Source: Bacilli bacterium (GTDB lineage: Bacteria > Bacillota_I > Bacilli_A > RF39 > UBA660). From it: a stretch of 5,578 nucleotides of DNA. The notes under the pieces were generated by a model. That model worked only from the letters and a program-made list of their open reading frames with translations, was not told where the DNA came from and made no database searches. A program made the position numbers and the translations under genes. Below are positions 1 to 5,522 of this stretch, one piece after another; position 1 is the first letter of the stretch, and each line of letters opens with the position of its first letter. The stretch lies in the NCBI GenBank assembly GCA_900772445.1, contig CAAHEL010000033.1:1-5578 (forward strand). Reading direction: 5' to 3'.

Positions 1-1251
1 AGTACCAATAGATACAACATAAATACCATCTTCTCTTTTATAAGAATAATCTGCACCAGTTAAAATCATTAAAAATGATGGCTCTCCATATTTATCAGTA
101 TCAACTTTATCTTTAAATTTATTTAAATTATCTGCAGCACTAGGAATTTCACCAGCACCTAATTTTATTTCTATTGCCCCCCACTTACCATCTGCCATTT
201 TTAAAATGCAATCAACCTCAAAATCATTCTTATCTCTATAATATGATAATGTAGCATCCATAGCATCTGCATATATTTTTAAATCTCGTATACACATATT
301 TTCAAAAATAAAACCAGTAAAATTTAAATCCTTAATTAAATCTTCTCTTTTTAGATTTAAAGATGCAATAACTAATGAGGGATCAACTAATTCCAATTTT
401 GGTGAAACTCTTAATGGTGTTTTTGATCTTAAATTAAGATTTGTCGCAGGAATATATTCTAAAATATATAATTTTTCTAAAGTATTTAAATAATCATCTA
501 AAGTAGGTCTAGAAATTTCATTTATAAATTCATTTTTTACATCTTCTAAAATTGTTGACTTGCTAGTATTAGTTGATATATTTCTAGAAATACTCTTTAG
601 TACAGCACTCATTTTCGAAGAATTTCTTTCTATACCATCTGTTGTTTTTATTCCTTCGTTAAGTAAACTTTTAATATAATCTTTAGCAATTCTATATTTA
701 TTATCACCAGATATATTAAGTGCTTCAGGCCATCCACCTCTTATCATTGCATTAATAAGACTATCAAAATCAAGATTTGAAACTCCCTCAATTTCTTTTC
801 CATCAATAATATCACTTAAAGATACCTTACCATTAGATTCACTAGACTCAAATAAAGACATAGGTCTCATTAATAATTTAGCAATTCTTCCTGTTCCTGT
901 ATGCATAACACTATCTTCTGAAGGCCTTGCTGAACCAGTTAATATATATTGACCCTTTAATCCAGTATGATCAACATCCGTTCTAATTGAATCCCAAACA
1001 ACCGGATACATTTGCCATTCATCAAAAAGTCTTGGCTTTTCTCCTTCTAAAAACAATGATGGTTTAGTTTGATTGGTTTTATCATATTGTGTTTTTTTAT
1101 CTGGATCTTGAAATTCTATATAACTTTTTGCTATTTGTCTTGCAGTCGTAGATTTACCACACCACTTACATCCTTCGATTAAAACTGCTCCCATATATTC
1201 TAATTTATTTTGTAATACTTCATCAACAATTCTAGGCATATATTTTTCCAT
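1..1251 (-). CDS. AAA_14/DUF4143-type ATPase, 3' end cut by the window edge
   Basis: I read 417 codons with no stop before the window ends. Family members usually finish within a few residues of the visible 'YVVSIGT', so probably only about 4-8 residues are missing. Domains in order: an N-terminal P-loop ATPase with Walker A GCKWCGKST (residues 27-35), Walker B RLFDEWQ (74-80, D77/E78) and a sensor-like ILTGSARPSED (103-113), with GTGR at 119-122. A GGWPEAL motif follows (172-178), then a helical or winged-helix-like middle (about 210-265). The C-terminal DUF4143 domain has FEN (316-318), FEVD (344-347) and EIK (361-363), the spacing of a PD-(D/E)XK nuclease core with its lysine present. No signal peptide or membrane segment is visible, so it is presumably cytoplasmic. 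The start is chosen because AGGGAG lies 7 nt upstream. The gene has its own promoter and a repeat array. The family is widespread in gut and host-associated bacteria and archaea, and its cellular role is not established; I assign none. It is only distantly similar to the other DUF4143 ATPase in the window. Confidence 0.9.
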   Translation of the reverse strand, partial: MEKYMPRIVDEVLQNKLEYMGAVLIEGCKWCGKSTTARQIAKSYIEFQDPDKKTQYDKTNQTKPSLFLEGEKPRLFDEWQMYPVVWDSIRTDVDHTGLKGQYILTGSARPSEDSVMHTGTGRIAKLLMRPMSLFESSESNGKVSLSDIIDGKEIEGVSNLDFDSLINAMIRGGWPEALNISGDNKYRIAKDYIKSLLNEGIKTTDGIERNSSKMSAVLKSISRNISTNTSKSTILEDVKNEFINEISRPTLDDYLNTLEKLYILEYIPATNLNLRSKTPLRVSPKLELVDPSLVIASLNLKREDLIKDLNFTGFIFENMCIRDLKIYADAMDATLSYYRDKNDFEVDCILKMADGKWGAIEIKLGAGEIPSAADNLNKFKDKVDTDKYGEPSFLMILTGADYSYKREDGIYVVSIGT

Positions 1252-1258
1252 TATATCA

Positions 1259-1264
1259 CTCCCT
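1259..1264 (-). promoter_or_regulatory. Shine-Dalgarno of the partial DUF4143 ATPase
   Basis: On the minus strand AGGGAG, within AAAAGGGAGTG, is followed by 7 nt (TGATATA) and then ATG at 1251. This fixes the start at the first Met and not at the Met four codons later. Confidence 0.8.
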
Positions 1265-1272
1265 TTTACTAG

Positions 1273-1301
1273 ATTATACTATATTTTTTTAGTTTTGTGA
1301 A
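1273..1301 (-). promoter_or_regulatory. Sigma-A-type promoter of the partial DUF4143 ATPase
   Basis: The minus strand reads TTCACA (1296-1301, one mismatch to TTGACA), a 17-bp spacer, then a perfect TATAAT (1273-1278). Transcription would start near 1266, giving a leader of only about 15 nt that begins almost at the Shine-Dalgarno. The close fit to consensus makes this convincing, but the start site is predicted only. Confidence 0.7.
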
Positions 1302-1306
1302 TACTT

Positions 1307-1366
1307 TTTTACATTTTGGCCGTATTTCATTTTACATTTTGGCTGTGTTTTGTTTTGCATTTTGGC
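1307..1366 (-). repeat. Three tandem 14-bp motifs at exact 23-bp period (iteron-like)
   Basis: On the plus strand TTTTACATTTTGGC occurs at 1307-1320 and 1330-1343, and TTTTGCATTTTGGC at 1353-1366. On the minus strand the core is GCCAAAATGYAAAA. Start-to-start distance is exactly 23 bp both times, about two helical turns, while the 9-bp spacers are diverged, so the core and its phasing look selected. The array ends 5 bp upstream of the -35 box of the DUF4143 gene. That position suits a cooperative DNA-binding regulator, possibly the ATPase itself. An alternative is the remnant of an insertion-sequence end with multiple terminal repeats, as in IS21-type elements, though no transposase is visible. 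Confidence 0.85.
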
Positions 1367-1375
1367 TATAAATAA

Positions 1376-1404
1376 TTTTTCTAACATTAATCATATTAGA
1401 AAAA
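1376..1404. terminator. AT-rich hairpin after the P-type ATPase, possible weak bidirectional terminator
   Basis: Plus-strand arms TTTTTCTAACAT (1376-1387) and ATATTAGAAAAA (1393-1404) enclose a 5-nt loop, giving a 12-bp stem with one wobble or mismatch. It starts 8 bp past the P-type ATPase stop. Read on the minus strand it is followed by TTATTTAT, not a clean U-run, and the stem has almost no GC, so termination may be inefficient. Its position between the stop and an independent promoter still supports a terminator role. Confidence 0.5.
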
Positions 1405-1411
1405 ATACATA

Positions 1412-3871
1412 TTAATTATTTTTTATTAACTTTACTATTTCATACCAAAATACTGAAATAAACGCTATAAATATTACTATTAATAACTCTAAAACACTTA
1501 AACTTTTTAATTTTAAAATATTATGTAACGGAGAATAAATAATTATAACCATACCAAGTATCATTAATAAATTAACTATTAACATTACTTTATCCTTAAC
1601 TATCTTTTTAATAGATACAAAAGCATAATCATAATCACTAGAATTTACTTGAACTAAAAAGATATTAGAAATCATTATAATTAAAATACCCATTGTTCTT
1701 GCTAATAATATATCTTTATTAAGTAAATAATAATACATACCAAAAGAAGATATAAATATTATAATACCTTGAATAATACTTTTAATTAAAGTATCTTTAG
1801 TAACAATATTTTCGTTAATATCTCTAGGTTTTCTATTCATTATATTTCTTTCTTTAGGTTGTCTTTCTAAAACTATAGAGCAAGTTGGATCAATAATTAA
1901 TTCTAGTAATACAATATGAATTGGTAATAGCAAAATATTTGATGGACTAATTTTAAGAATAGGTGCTAAAAGTGAAGATAATGCTATGGGAATATGAATT
2001 ACTAATATATAAGATATTGCTTTCTTAATATTATCATATATTCTTCTTCCGTCTTCGATAGTATTAGCAATTGTATTAAAATTATCATCTAATAAAATTA
2101 AATCTGCTGCTTCTTTAGATACCTCACTACCTTTTTTACCTAGTGCTATACCTATTTCTGCTTGTTTTAATGCAACAGCATCATTTACTCCATCACCAGT
2201 CATTGCGACTACTTCACCACTCACTTGAAATGCTTTAACAATACGAGATTTATGTTCTGGAATTACTCTTGAAAAAATCGAAGTAGTTTTTACTTTTTCT
2301 CTTAATTCATCATCAGTCATATTATCAAGTTCATAACCAGTAATAAAATTATCTGTGTAATTCATCCCAATTTTCTTGGCAATCGAAGAAGCAGTTACTC
2401 CACTATCACCAGTTATCATTACCACCCTAACTCCTGCTTTATGACATTTTAAAATATTTTCTGTAATTTTTTCCCTTGGAGGGTCGATTAATCCAACTAT
2501 ACCAACAAATTCTAAATTACATTTTGTTAAATCGTTAGGTAAATTACTTTCATAAATTCCTTTAGCAAGTGCAATTACTCTAAGACCATCTTCTTGCATT
2601 AATTTAATATCATTATTTATTTTAGTTAGTTTTTCTTTAGGAATTTTAGATATTTTAATAATATTTTCCGGAGAACCTTTAGCAATTAATACTAATTTAT
2701 TATCTATCTTCCAACCCTTACCCATTATTTTAGTATTATTATCAAAAGGATAATCTTTTATCAAAGTCTTATTTATTTTATCTTTTTCTATATATTTATT
2801 AGCATAATTAATTAAAGATATTTCCATTGGATCATAAGTTTCTTCTTCACAACATAAATGTAATAATTTAGCAAATTCATTTTCTTTTTCCAAACTTATA
2901 ACAGAATTTACTTCCATTTTATTTTCGGTTATTGTTCCAGTTTTATCTACACATAAAACAGATACAGCACCAAGCGTTTCAACGGCAGGTAATTTTTTTA
3001 TCAAAGAATTATTTTTAGCAAGTCTCCAAGCACCCATAGATAAAAATACAGTAAGTACCACTGGAAACTCTTCAGGTATCATTGCCATTGCTAAAGTTAT
3101 ACCAGATAATACACTTTCAATTAATCTTTTTTTTAGTGGATAGTCATTTAAGTTAATAAAGGTAAATAAAGCAACCAAAACAAATAGTATTAAAGCAATA
3201 ATAGCACATAATTTAACTAATTTATCTGTTTGTTTCTGAAGGGGTGATTTATCTTGAACTATCTTATTTAGATTAGTTCCAATTTTTCCATACTCTGTAT
3301 TATTACCAGTTTTATCTACTTTAATTATCCCAGTACCTTGAGTTACTAAAGTACCTTGATAGCAATAATTATCTTTCCAATAATCGTTATTACTTCCTAT
3401 AGTATTTTTCCAAACTCCAACTGATTCACCAGTTAAACTAGATTCATCAACTCTTAAACCACTACACTTAATTACATATCCATCTGCTGGTATTTTAATT
3501 CCTTCATGAATATACATAATATCACCAGGAACTAATTCACTACTTAATATTTCTATCTTTTTAGAATTTCTTAATACTGTTATTTTAGGTTCAGATAAAT
3601 CTTTTAAAGCATTTAATGTTTTATCAGTTTTCCATTCTTGAATTATATCTATAGTAATAATTACTATAACAAAAATAAGCATAATTACACCATCTCTTGC
3701 TTCACCAAGCAAAAAATAAATTAATGATGCAATTATCAATAACAAAAACATAGGTTCACATATAATATGAATTATTTTTATAAAAAAACTTTCTCTCTTT
3801 TCTTTTTCTAAAACATTTTTACCATACTTTTTTTGAAGTTCAATAACTTCTTTATCATTAAGTCCTGTCAT
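1412..3871 (-). CDS. P2-like P-type cation-transporting ATPase under NiCo riboswitch control, probable Co/Ni/Fe exporter
   Basis: This is a complete 819-aa membrane pump that couples ATP hydrolysis to cation transport through a phospho-aspartate intermediate. It has an N-terminal cation-ATPase segment (1-38), TM1-2 (about 40-78), the actuator domain with TGES (147-150), TM3-4 (about 219-280) with PEEFP (266-270), the phosphorylation site DKTGT (D309), KGSPE in the nucleotide domain (398-402), ITGDSG (486-491) and the TGDGVND hinge (558-564). TM5-10 lie between about 616 and 811. No heavy-metal-binding N-terminal domain or CPC motif is present, so it is not P1B. Compared with SERCA, TM4 Glu is kept (E267), but TM5 reads YILVIHIPIA without the Asn and Glu ligands, and TM6 reads ELIIDPTCS (657-665) where SERCA has NLVTD. 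Homologs are often labelled calcium ATPase; the upstream NiCo riboswitch argues for Co2+, Ni2+ or Fe2+ efflux instead. GGGGG lies 6 nt before the ATG. It is monocistronic by context. The family is certain; the substrate is inferred. Confidence 0.96.
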   Translation of the reverse strand: MTGLNDKEVIELQKKYGKNVLEKEKRESFFIKIIHIICEPMFLLLIIASLIYFLLGEARDGVIMLIFVIVIITIDIIQEWKTDKTLNALKDLSEPKITVLRNSKKIEILSSELVPGDIMYIHEGIKIPADGYVIKCSGLRVDESSLTGESVGVWKNTIGSNNDYWKDNYCYQGTLVTQGTGIIKVDKTGNNTEYGKIGTNLNKIVQDKSPLQKQTDKLVKLCAIIALILFVLVALFTFINLNDYPLKKRLIESVLSGITLAMAMIPEEFPVVLTVFLSMGAWRLAKNNSLIKKLPAVETLGAVSVLCVDKTGTITENKMEVNSVISLEKENEFAKLLHLCCEEETYDPMEISLINYANKYIEKDKINKTLIKDYPFDNNTKIMGKGWKIDNKLVLIAKGSPENIIKISKIPKEKLTKINNDIKLMQEDGLRVIALAKGIYESNLPNDLTKCNLEFVGIVGLIDPPREKITENILKCHKAGVRVVMITGDSGVTASSIAKKIGMNYTDNFITGYELDNMTDDELREKVKTTSIFSRVIPEHKSRIVKAFQVSGEVVAMTGDGVNDAVALKQAEIGIALGKKGSEVSKEAADLILLDDNFNTIANTIEDGRRIYDNIKKAISYILVIHIPIALSSLLAPILKISPSNILLLPIHIVLLELIIDPTCSIVLERQPKERNIMNRKPRDINENIVTKDTLIKSIIQGIIIFISSFGMYYYLLNKDILLARTMGILIIMISNIFLVQVNSSDYDYAFVSIKKIVKDKVMLIVNLLMILGMVIIIYSPLHNILKLKSLSVLELLIVIFIAFISVFWYEIVKLIKNN

Positions 3872-3877
3872 ACTATT

Positions 3878-3882
3878 CCCCC
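3878..3882 (-). promoter_or_regulatory. Shine-Dalgarno of the P-type ATPase
   Basis: GGGGG (in ATGGGGGAAT) lies 6 nt before the ATG at 3871 and confirms this start. It is just downstream of the terminator U-run and outside the hairpin, so control appears to act on transcription and not on ribosome access. Confidence 0.8.
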
Positions 3883-3886
3883 ATAT

Positions 3887-3930
3887 AAAAAGAAAACATC
3901 TTATGGATACTACTGTCCCATAGATGTTTT
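3887..3930 (-). terminator. Riboswitch-controlled intrinsic terminator of the P-type ATPase leader
   Basis: On the minus strand AAAACATCTATGG (3918-3930) pairs with CCATAAGATGTTTT (3893-3906), a 13-bp stem with one bulged base. The 11-nt loop is GACAGTAGTAT, and CTTTTT (3887-3892) follows directly. The 5' arm consumes the 3' strand of aptamer helix P4 and the first two G of the conserved GGGACAG, while the loop holds the 3' strand of P1. Terminator and aptamer are therefore mutually exclusive, which predicts termination without metal and read-through with metal. Confidence 0.9.
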
Positions 3931-3967
3931 ATCTATTGCATAATGCCCGGTTATTAACCTGTCAGTA
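3911..3967 (-). promoter_or_regulatory. NiCo (czcD) riboswitch aptamer, compact form
   Basis: The minus strand carries in order TACTGACAGG (3958-3967), CCGGGCA (3944-3950), GCAA (3936-3939) and TGGGACAGTA (3911-3920). This is the ordered signature of the NiCo/czcD riboswitch, recalled from the Erysipelotrichaceae aptamer of known structure, not searched. Helices visible: P1 TACTG/CAGTA (3963-3967 with 3911-3915), P2 GGTT/AACC with loop AAT (3949-3959), P3 GCA/TGC with loop TTA (3938-3946), and P4 ATAGAT/ATCTAT with loop AAAAC (3920-3936). The junction motifs are intact while P2 and P3 are very short, so the aptamer spans only about 57 nt. The class binds Co2+ and Ni2+ cooperatively and has also been reported to respond to Fe2+. 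It lies in the leader of the P-type ATPase. Confidence 0.9.
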
Positions 3968-3994
3968 TTTTTATCTTTATATAATTATATGTTT

Positions 3995-4023
3995 ATTATA
4001 TCATAATGTTATTAATTTTTAAA
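3995..4023 (-). promoter_or_regulatory. Extended -10 promoter of the riboswitch leader and P-type ATPase
   Basis: The minus strand has TGATATAAT (3995-4003), an extended -10 (TGN plus a perfect TATAAT). A weak -35, TTTAAA (4018-4023), lies at 17-bp spacing. Transcription would begin near 3988, giving a leader of about 117 nt that contains the whole aptamer and terminator. A second TATAAT at 3984-3989 has no good -35 and is less likely. Confidence 0.6.
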
Positions 4024-4049
4024 TAAATTTAGATATTTTTAATTTTATG

Positions 4050-4095
4050 TTCCGTTGAAATTCACTGACACTTTTACCGTTAAATTTCAATGACT
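4050..4095 (+). repeat. 46-bp direct repeat, copy A (downstream of the DUF4143 ATPase)
   Basis: It is identical to 5477-5522 in 45 of 46 positions, in the same orientation; the only difference is G at 4054 versus A at 5481. Inside are imperfect inverted arms CGTTGAAATT (4053-4062) and AATTTCAATG (4083-4092), and two direct sub-motifs TTCACTGAC (4061-4069) and TTCAATGAC (4086-4094) 25 bp apart. This copy lies 26 bp upstream of the predicted -35 of the P-type ATPase and is not next to a DUF4143 start, unlike copy B. Confidence 0.95.
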
Positions 4096-4101
4096 ATAGT
4101 A

Positions 4102-4139
4102 TATAACAAAAGATATGTTTCACACATACCTTTGTTATA
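4102..4139 (-). terminator. Hairpin downstream of the DUF4143 ATPase, terminator-like without a U-run
   Basis: Plus-strand arms TATAACAAAAGATATG (4102-4117) and CATACCTTTGTTATA (4125-4139) pair over about 14 bp with one bulge and one mismatch around a 7-nt loop. It lies 20 bp past the stop codon. On the minus strand it is followed by TACTATAG, not a U-run, so classical Rho-independent termination is doubtful; an mRNA 3'-end stabilising role is possible. Confidence 0.45.
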
Positions 4140-4140
4140 A

Positions 4141-4170
4141 TTAGAATATAAACTATTTTTATAATTCTAA
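4141..4170 (-). other. Hairpin spanning the stop codon of the DUF4143 ATPase
   Basis: Plus-strand arms TTAGAATATAAA (4141-4152) and TTTATAATTCTAA (4158-4170) form a 12-bp stem with one bulged base and a 5-nt loop. It includes the last three codons and the TAA stop (4159-4161). There is no U-run. The stem is nearly all AT, so it is only moderately stable, but its length is beyond casual AT-rich pairing. Confidence 0.4.
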
Positions 4171-5400
4171 ACTATTCTTATTTAATAAAAATTCTCTTAC
4201 TCCAATAATCAAAATACCGTCTTCATTATGCCAAGAATTTATATCATCCCTTACAACAATTATCTTTTTAAAATTATCATTAACACAATTTAACGAACGA
4301 GATTCTTGATAATTTTTTTCTGGAGTATCTATATTTAGTGCAGACTGTATATAATATCTATTACTTGCCATATTACATACAAAATCTATTTCATAATAAA
4401 CTCTACCATCAGTAGTTCTTGTTTCAATTACACCAACATCAATACTATACCCTCTAACTAAAAGTTCATTATAAATAATATTTTCCATTATATGATTTTC
4501 TTCTTGTTGTCTAAAGTTAAGTCTAACATTTCTAAGACCTAAATCCGTAAAATAATACTTAAAAGGTGTTGATATATACTTTCTTCCTTTAACATCATAT
4601 CTTTCAGCCTTTTTAATCAAAAAAGCATTTTCTAAATGTTCGATATAAGAAGAAATAGTATTAAGAGAAATATCCTTATCACCAGTTGAAAGATATGTTT
4701 TATAAATATTTGCAGGATTTGTCAAAGATCCCACGGAAGACGCTAAAATATTAACGATTGAATCTAATACATCTTTCCTTTTTATATCATTTCTTTCGAT
4801 TATATCTTTTAAATATGTCGTTTCAAATAAATTAGACAAATACTCTCTCTTTTGCTTCTCATCTTTCTGAAGTACAACCGGAGGAAGTCCGCCATATAAA
4901 GTATATTCTTTCCAAGCCTTATCTCCAGACATTTCTGTTATTTCAACAAATTCTTTAAATGATAATGGATATATTTTTATCTCTGTACTTCTACCTCTGA
5001 ATTCCGTTATTATATCTTTTGACAAAAACTTTGAATTTGATCCTGTTACATAAACATCTAAATTTTGTTTCTTCAAAAAACTATTTAATACTTCTTCAAA
5101 ATTATTTACTAATTGAATTTCATCCAAAAGAATATAATACATATTTTCATCTTTTATACTATTCATTACATAATTAAATAATTCCATTGGATCTTTATAC
5201 TTACTATTTTCTATCAAATCTAAATCTAATTTTATAATATGATCTTTTTCTATCCCACTTGAAATTAAATAATTTTTAAAAATTGGATCTAACAAATAAG
5301 ATTTACCACATCTTCGTATTCCTGTAATAACTTTGATTAATTTATTTTCACGTGCTGATATTAATTCATTTAAATATTGTTCTCTTTTAATTTCCTTCAT
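4159..5400 (-). CDS. AAA_14/DUF4143-type ATPase, complete, between direct repeats
   Basis: 413 aa from the ATG at 5400. An in-frame ATG at 5430 would add 10 residues, but it has no ribosome site, whereas AAGGAGGT sits 5 nt before 5400 and MKEIKREQYL is the usual family N-terminus. Domains in order: P-loop ATPase with Walker A GIRRCGKS (27-34), Walker B YYILLDEIQ (88-96, D93/E94), sensor-like VTGSNS (118-123) and FRGR (134-137), then YPLSFKEF and YGGLPPVV (169-176). A winged-helix-like middle follows, then the C-terminal DUF4143 domain with ENIIYNEL (306-313) and EIDF (337-340). Where a PD-(D/E)XK nuclease would have E-x-K, this protein reads YIQSA, so the catalytic lysine is absent and nuclease activity is unlikely. 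It looks cytoplasmic. It has its own promoter and lies between 46-bp direct repeats, suggesting an accessory or mobile unit. The family's cellular role is not established. It is a different subgroup from the partial ATPase at the window start. Confidence 0.95.
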   Translation of the reverse strand: MKEIKREQYLNELISARENKLIKVITGIRRCGKSYLLDPIFKNYLISSGIEKDHIIKLDLDLIENSKYKDPMELFNYVMNSIKDENMYYILLDEIQLVNNFEEVLNSFLKKQNLDVYVTGSNSKFLSKDIITEFRGRSTEIKIYPLSFKEFVEITEMSGDKAWKEYTLYGGLPPVVLQKDEKQKREYLSNLFETTYLKDIIERNDIKRKDVLDSIVNILASSVGSLTNPANIYKTYLSTGDKDISLNTISSYIEHLENAFLIKKAERYDVKGRKYISTPFKYYFTDLGLRNVRLNFRQQEENHIMENIIYNELLVRGYSIDVGVIETRTTDGRVYYEIDFVCNMASNRYYIQSALNIDTPEKNYQESRSLNCVNDNFKKIIVVRDDINSWHNEDGILIIGVREFLLNKNSLEL

Positions 5401-5405
5401 AAGAT

Positions 5406-5413
5406 ACCTCCTT
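5406..5413 (-). promoter_or_regulatory. Shine-Dalgarno that decides the start of the complete DUF4143 ATPase
   Basis: AAGGAGGT is a full match to the anti-Shine-Dalgarno, 5 nt before the ATG at 5400. The in-frame ATG at 5430 is preceded by AGAATTTA only, so the longer reading is rejected. Confidence 0.9.
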
Positions 5414-5444
5414 GCTAATAACCTCTTCATTAAATTCTAATATA

Positions 5445-5473
5445 ATTATACTATATAAATAACAAAAGCGCAA
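5445..5473 (-). promoter_or_regulatory. Predicted promoter of the complete DUF4143 ATPase
   Basis: The minus strand has a perfect TATAAT (5445-5450) with a weak -35, TTGCGC (5468-5473), at 17-bp spacing. The -10 context TATAGTATAAT is identical to that of the other DUF4143 gene's promoter. Transcription would start near 5438. Repeat copy B ends 3 bp upstream of the -35, so an activator or repressor bound there could compensate for, or block, the poor -35. Confidence 0.6.
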
Positions 5474-5476
5474 CAT

Positions 5477-5522
5477 TTCCATTGAAATTCACTGACACTT
5501 TTACCGTTAAATTTCAATGACT
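5477..5522 (+). repeat. 46-bp direct repeat, copy B (upstream of the DUF4143 ATPase)
   Basis: This is the second copy of the repeat at 4050-4095, offset by 1427 bp, with one mismatch. Here the inverted arms are perfect: CATTGAAATT (5480-5489) and AATTTCAATG (5510-5519) around 20 bp. The direct sub-motifs TTCACTGAC (5488-5496) and TTCAATGAC (5513-5521) are 25 bp apart. It abuts the -35 of the ATPase promoter, so it may be an operator, or one boundary of a mobile cassette. Confidence 0.95.

Noticed and set aside
1412..3871. P1B-type heavy-metal ATPase (CopA/ZntA/CtpD-like)
   Set aside because: There is no N-terminal metal-binding domain, no CPC/SPC motif in TM4 (PEEFP instead), and ten predicted membrane segments with a P2-type C-terminus.
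3872..3988. yybP-ykoY (Mn2+) or M-box (Mg2+) riboswitch in the P-type ATPase leader
   Set aside because: Both classes can precede cation transporters, but the conserved blocks and helix order here fit NiCo, and the aptamer is too short for an M-box.
5401..5430. Ten-codon N-terminal extension of the DUF4143 ATPase from the ATG at 5430
   Set aside because: It has no ribosome site, and a perfect AAGGAGGT inside the extension serves the ATG at 5400; family N-termini match the shorter form.
4103..5468. ATAACAAAAG present next to both 46-bp repeats (4103-4112 and 5459-5468)
   Set aside because: It lies on the inner side of each repeat at different distances, is AT-rich, and one copy is explained by the hairpin; chance is sufficient.
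4050..5522. CRISPR array
   Set aside because: There are only two repeats, 1427 bp apart, with a protein gene between them and no regular spacers. The 23-bp array at 1307-1366 has only 9-bp gaps, too short for spacers.
4050..5522. Autonomous transposon
   Set aside because: The unit encodes only an AAA_14/DUF4143 ATPase; no transposase, integrase or target-site duplication is visible. An IS-derived origin of the repeats remains open.
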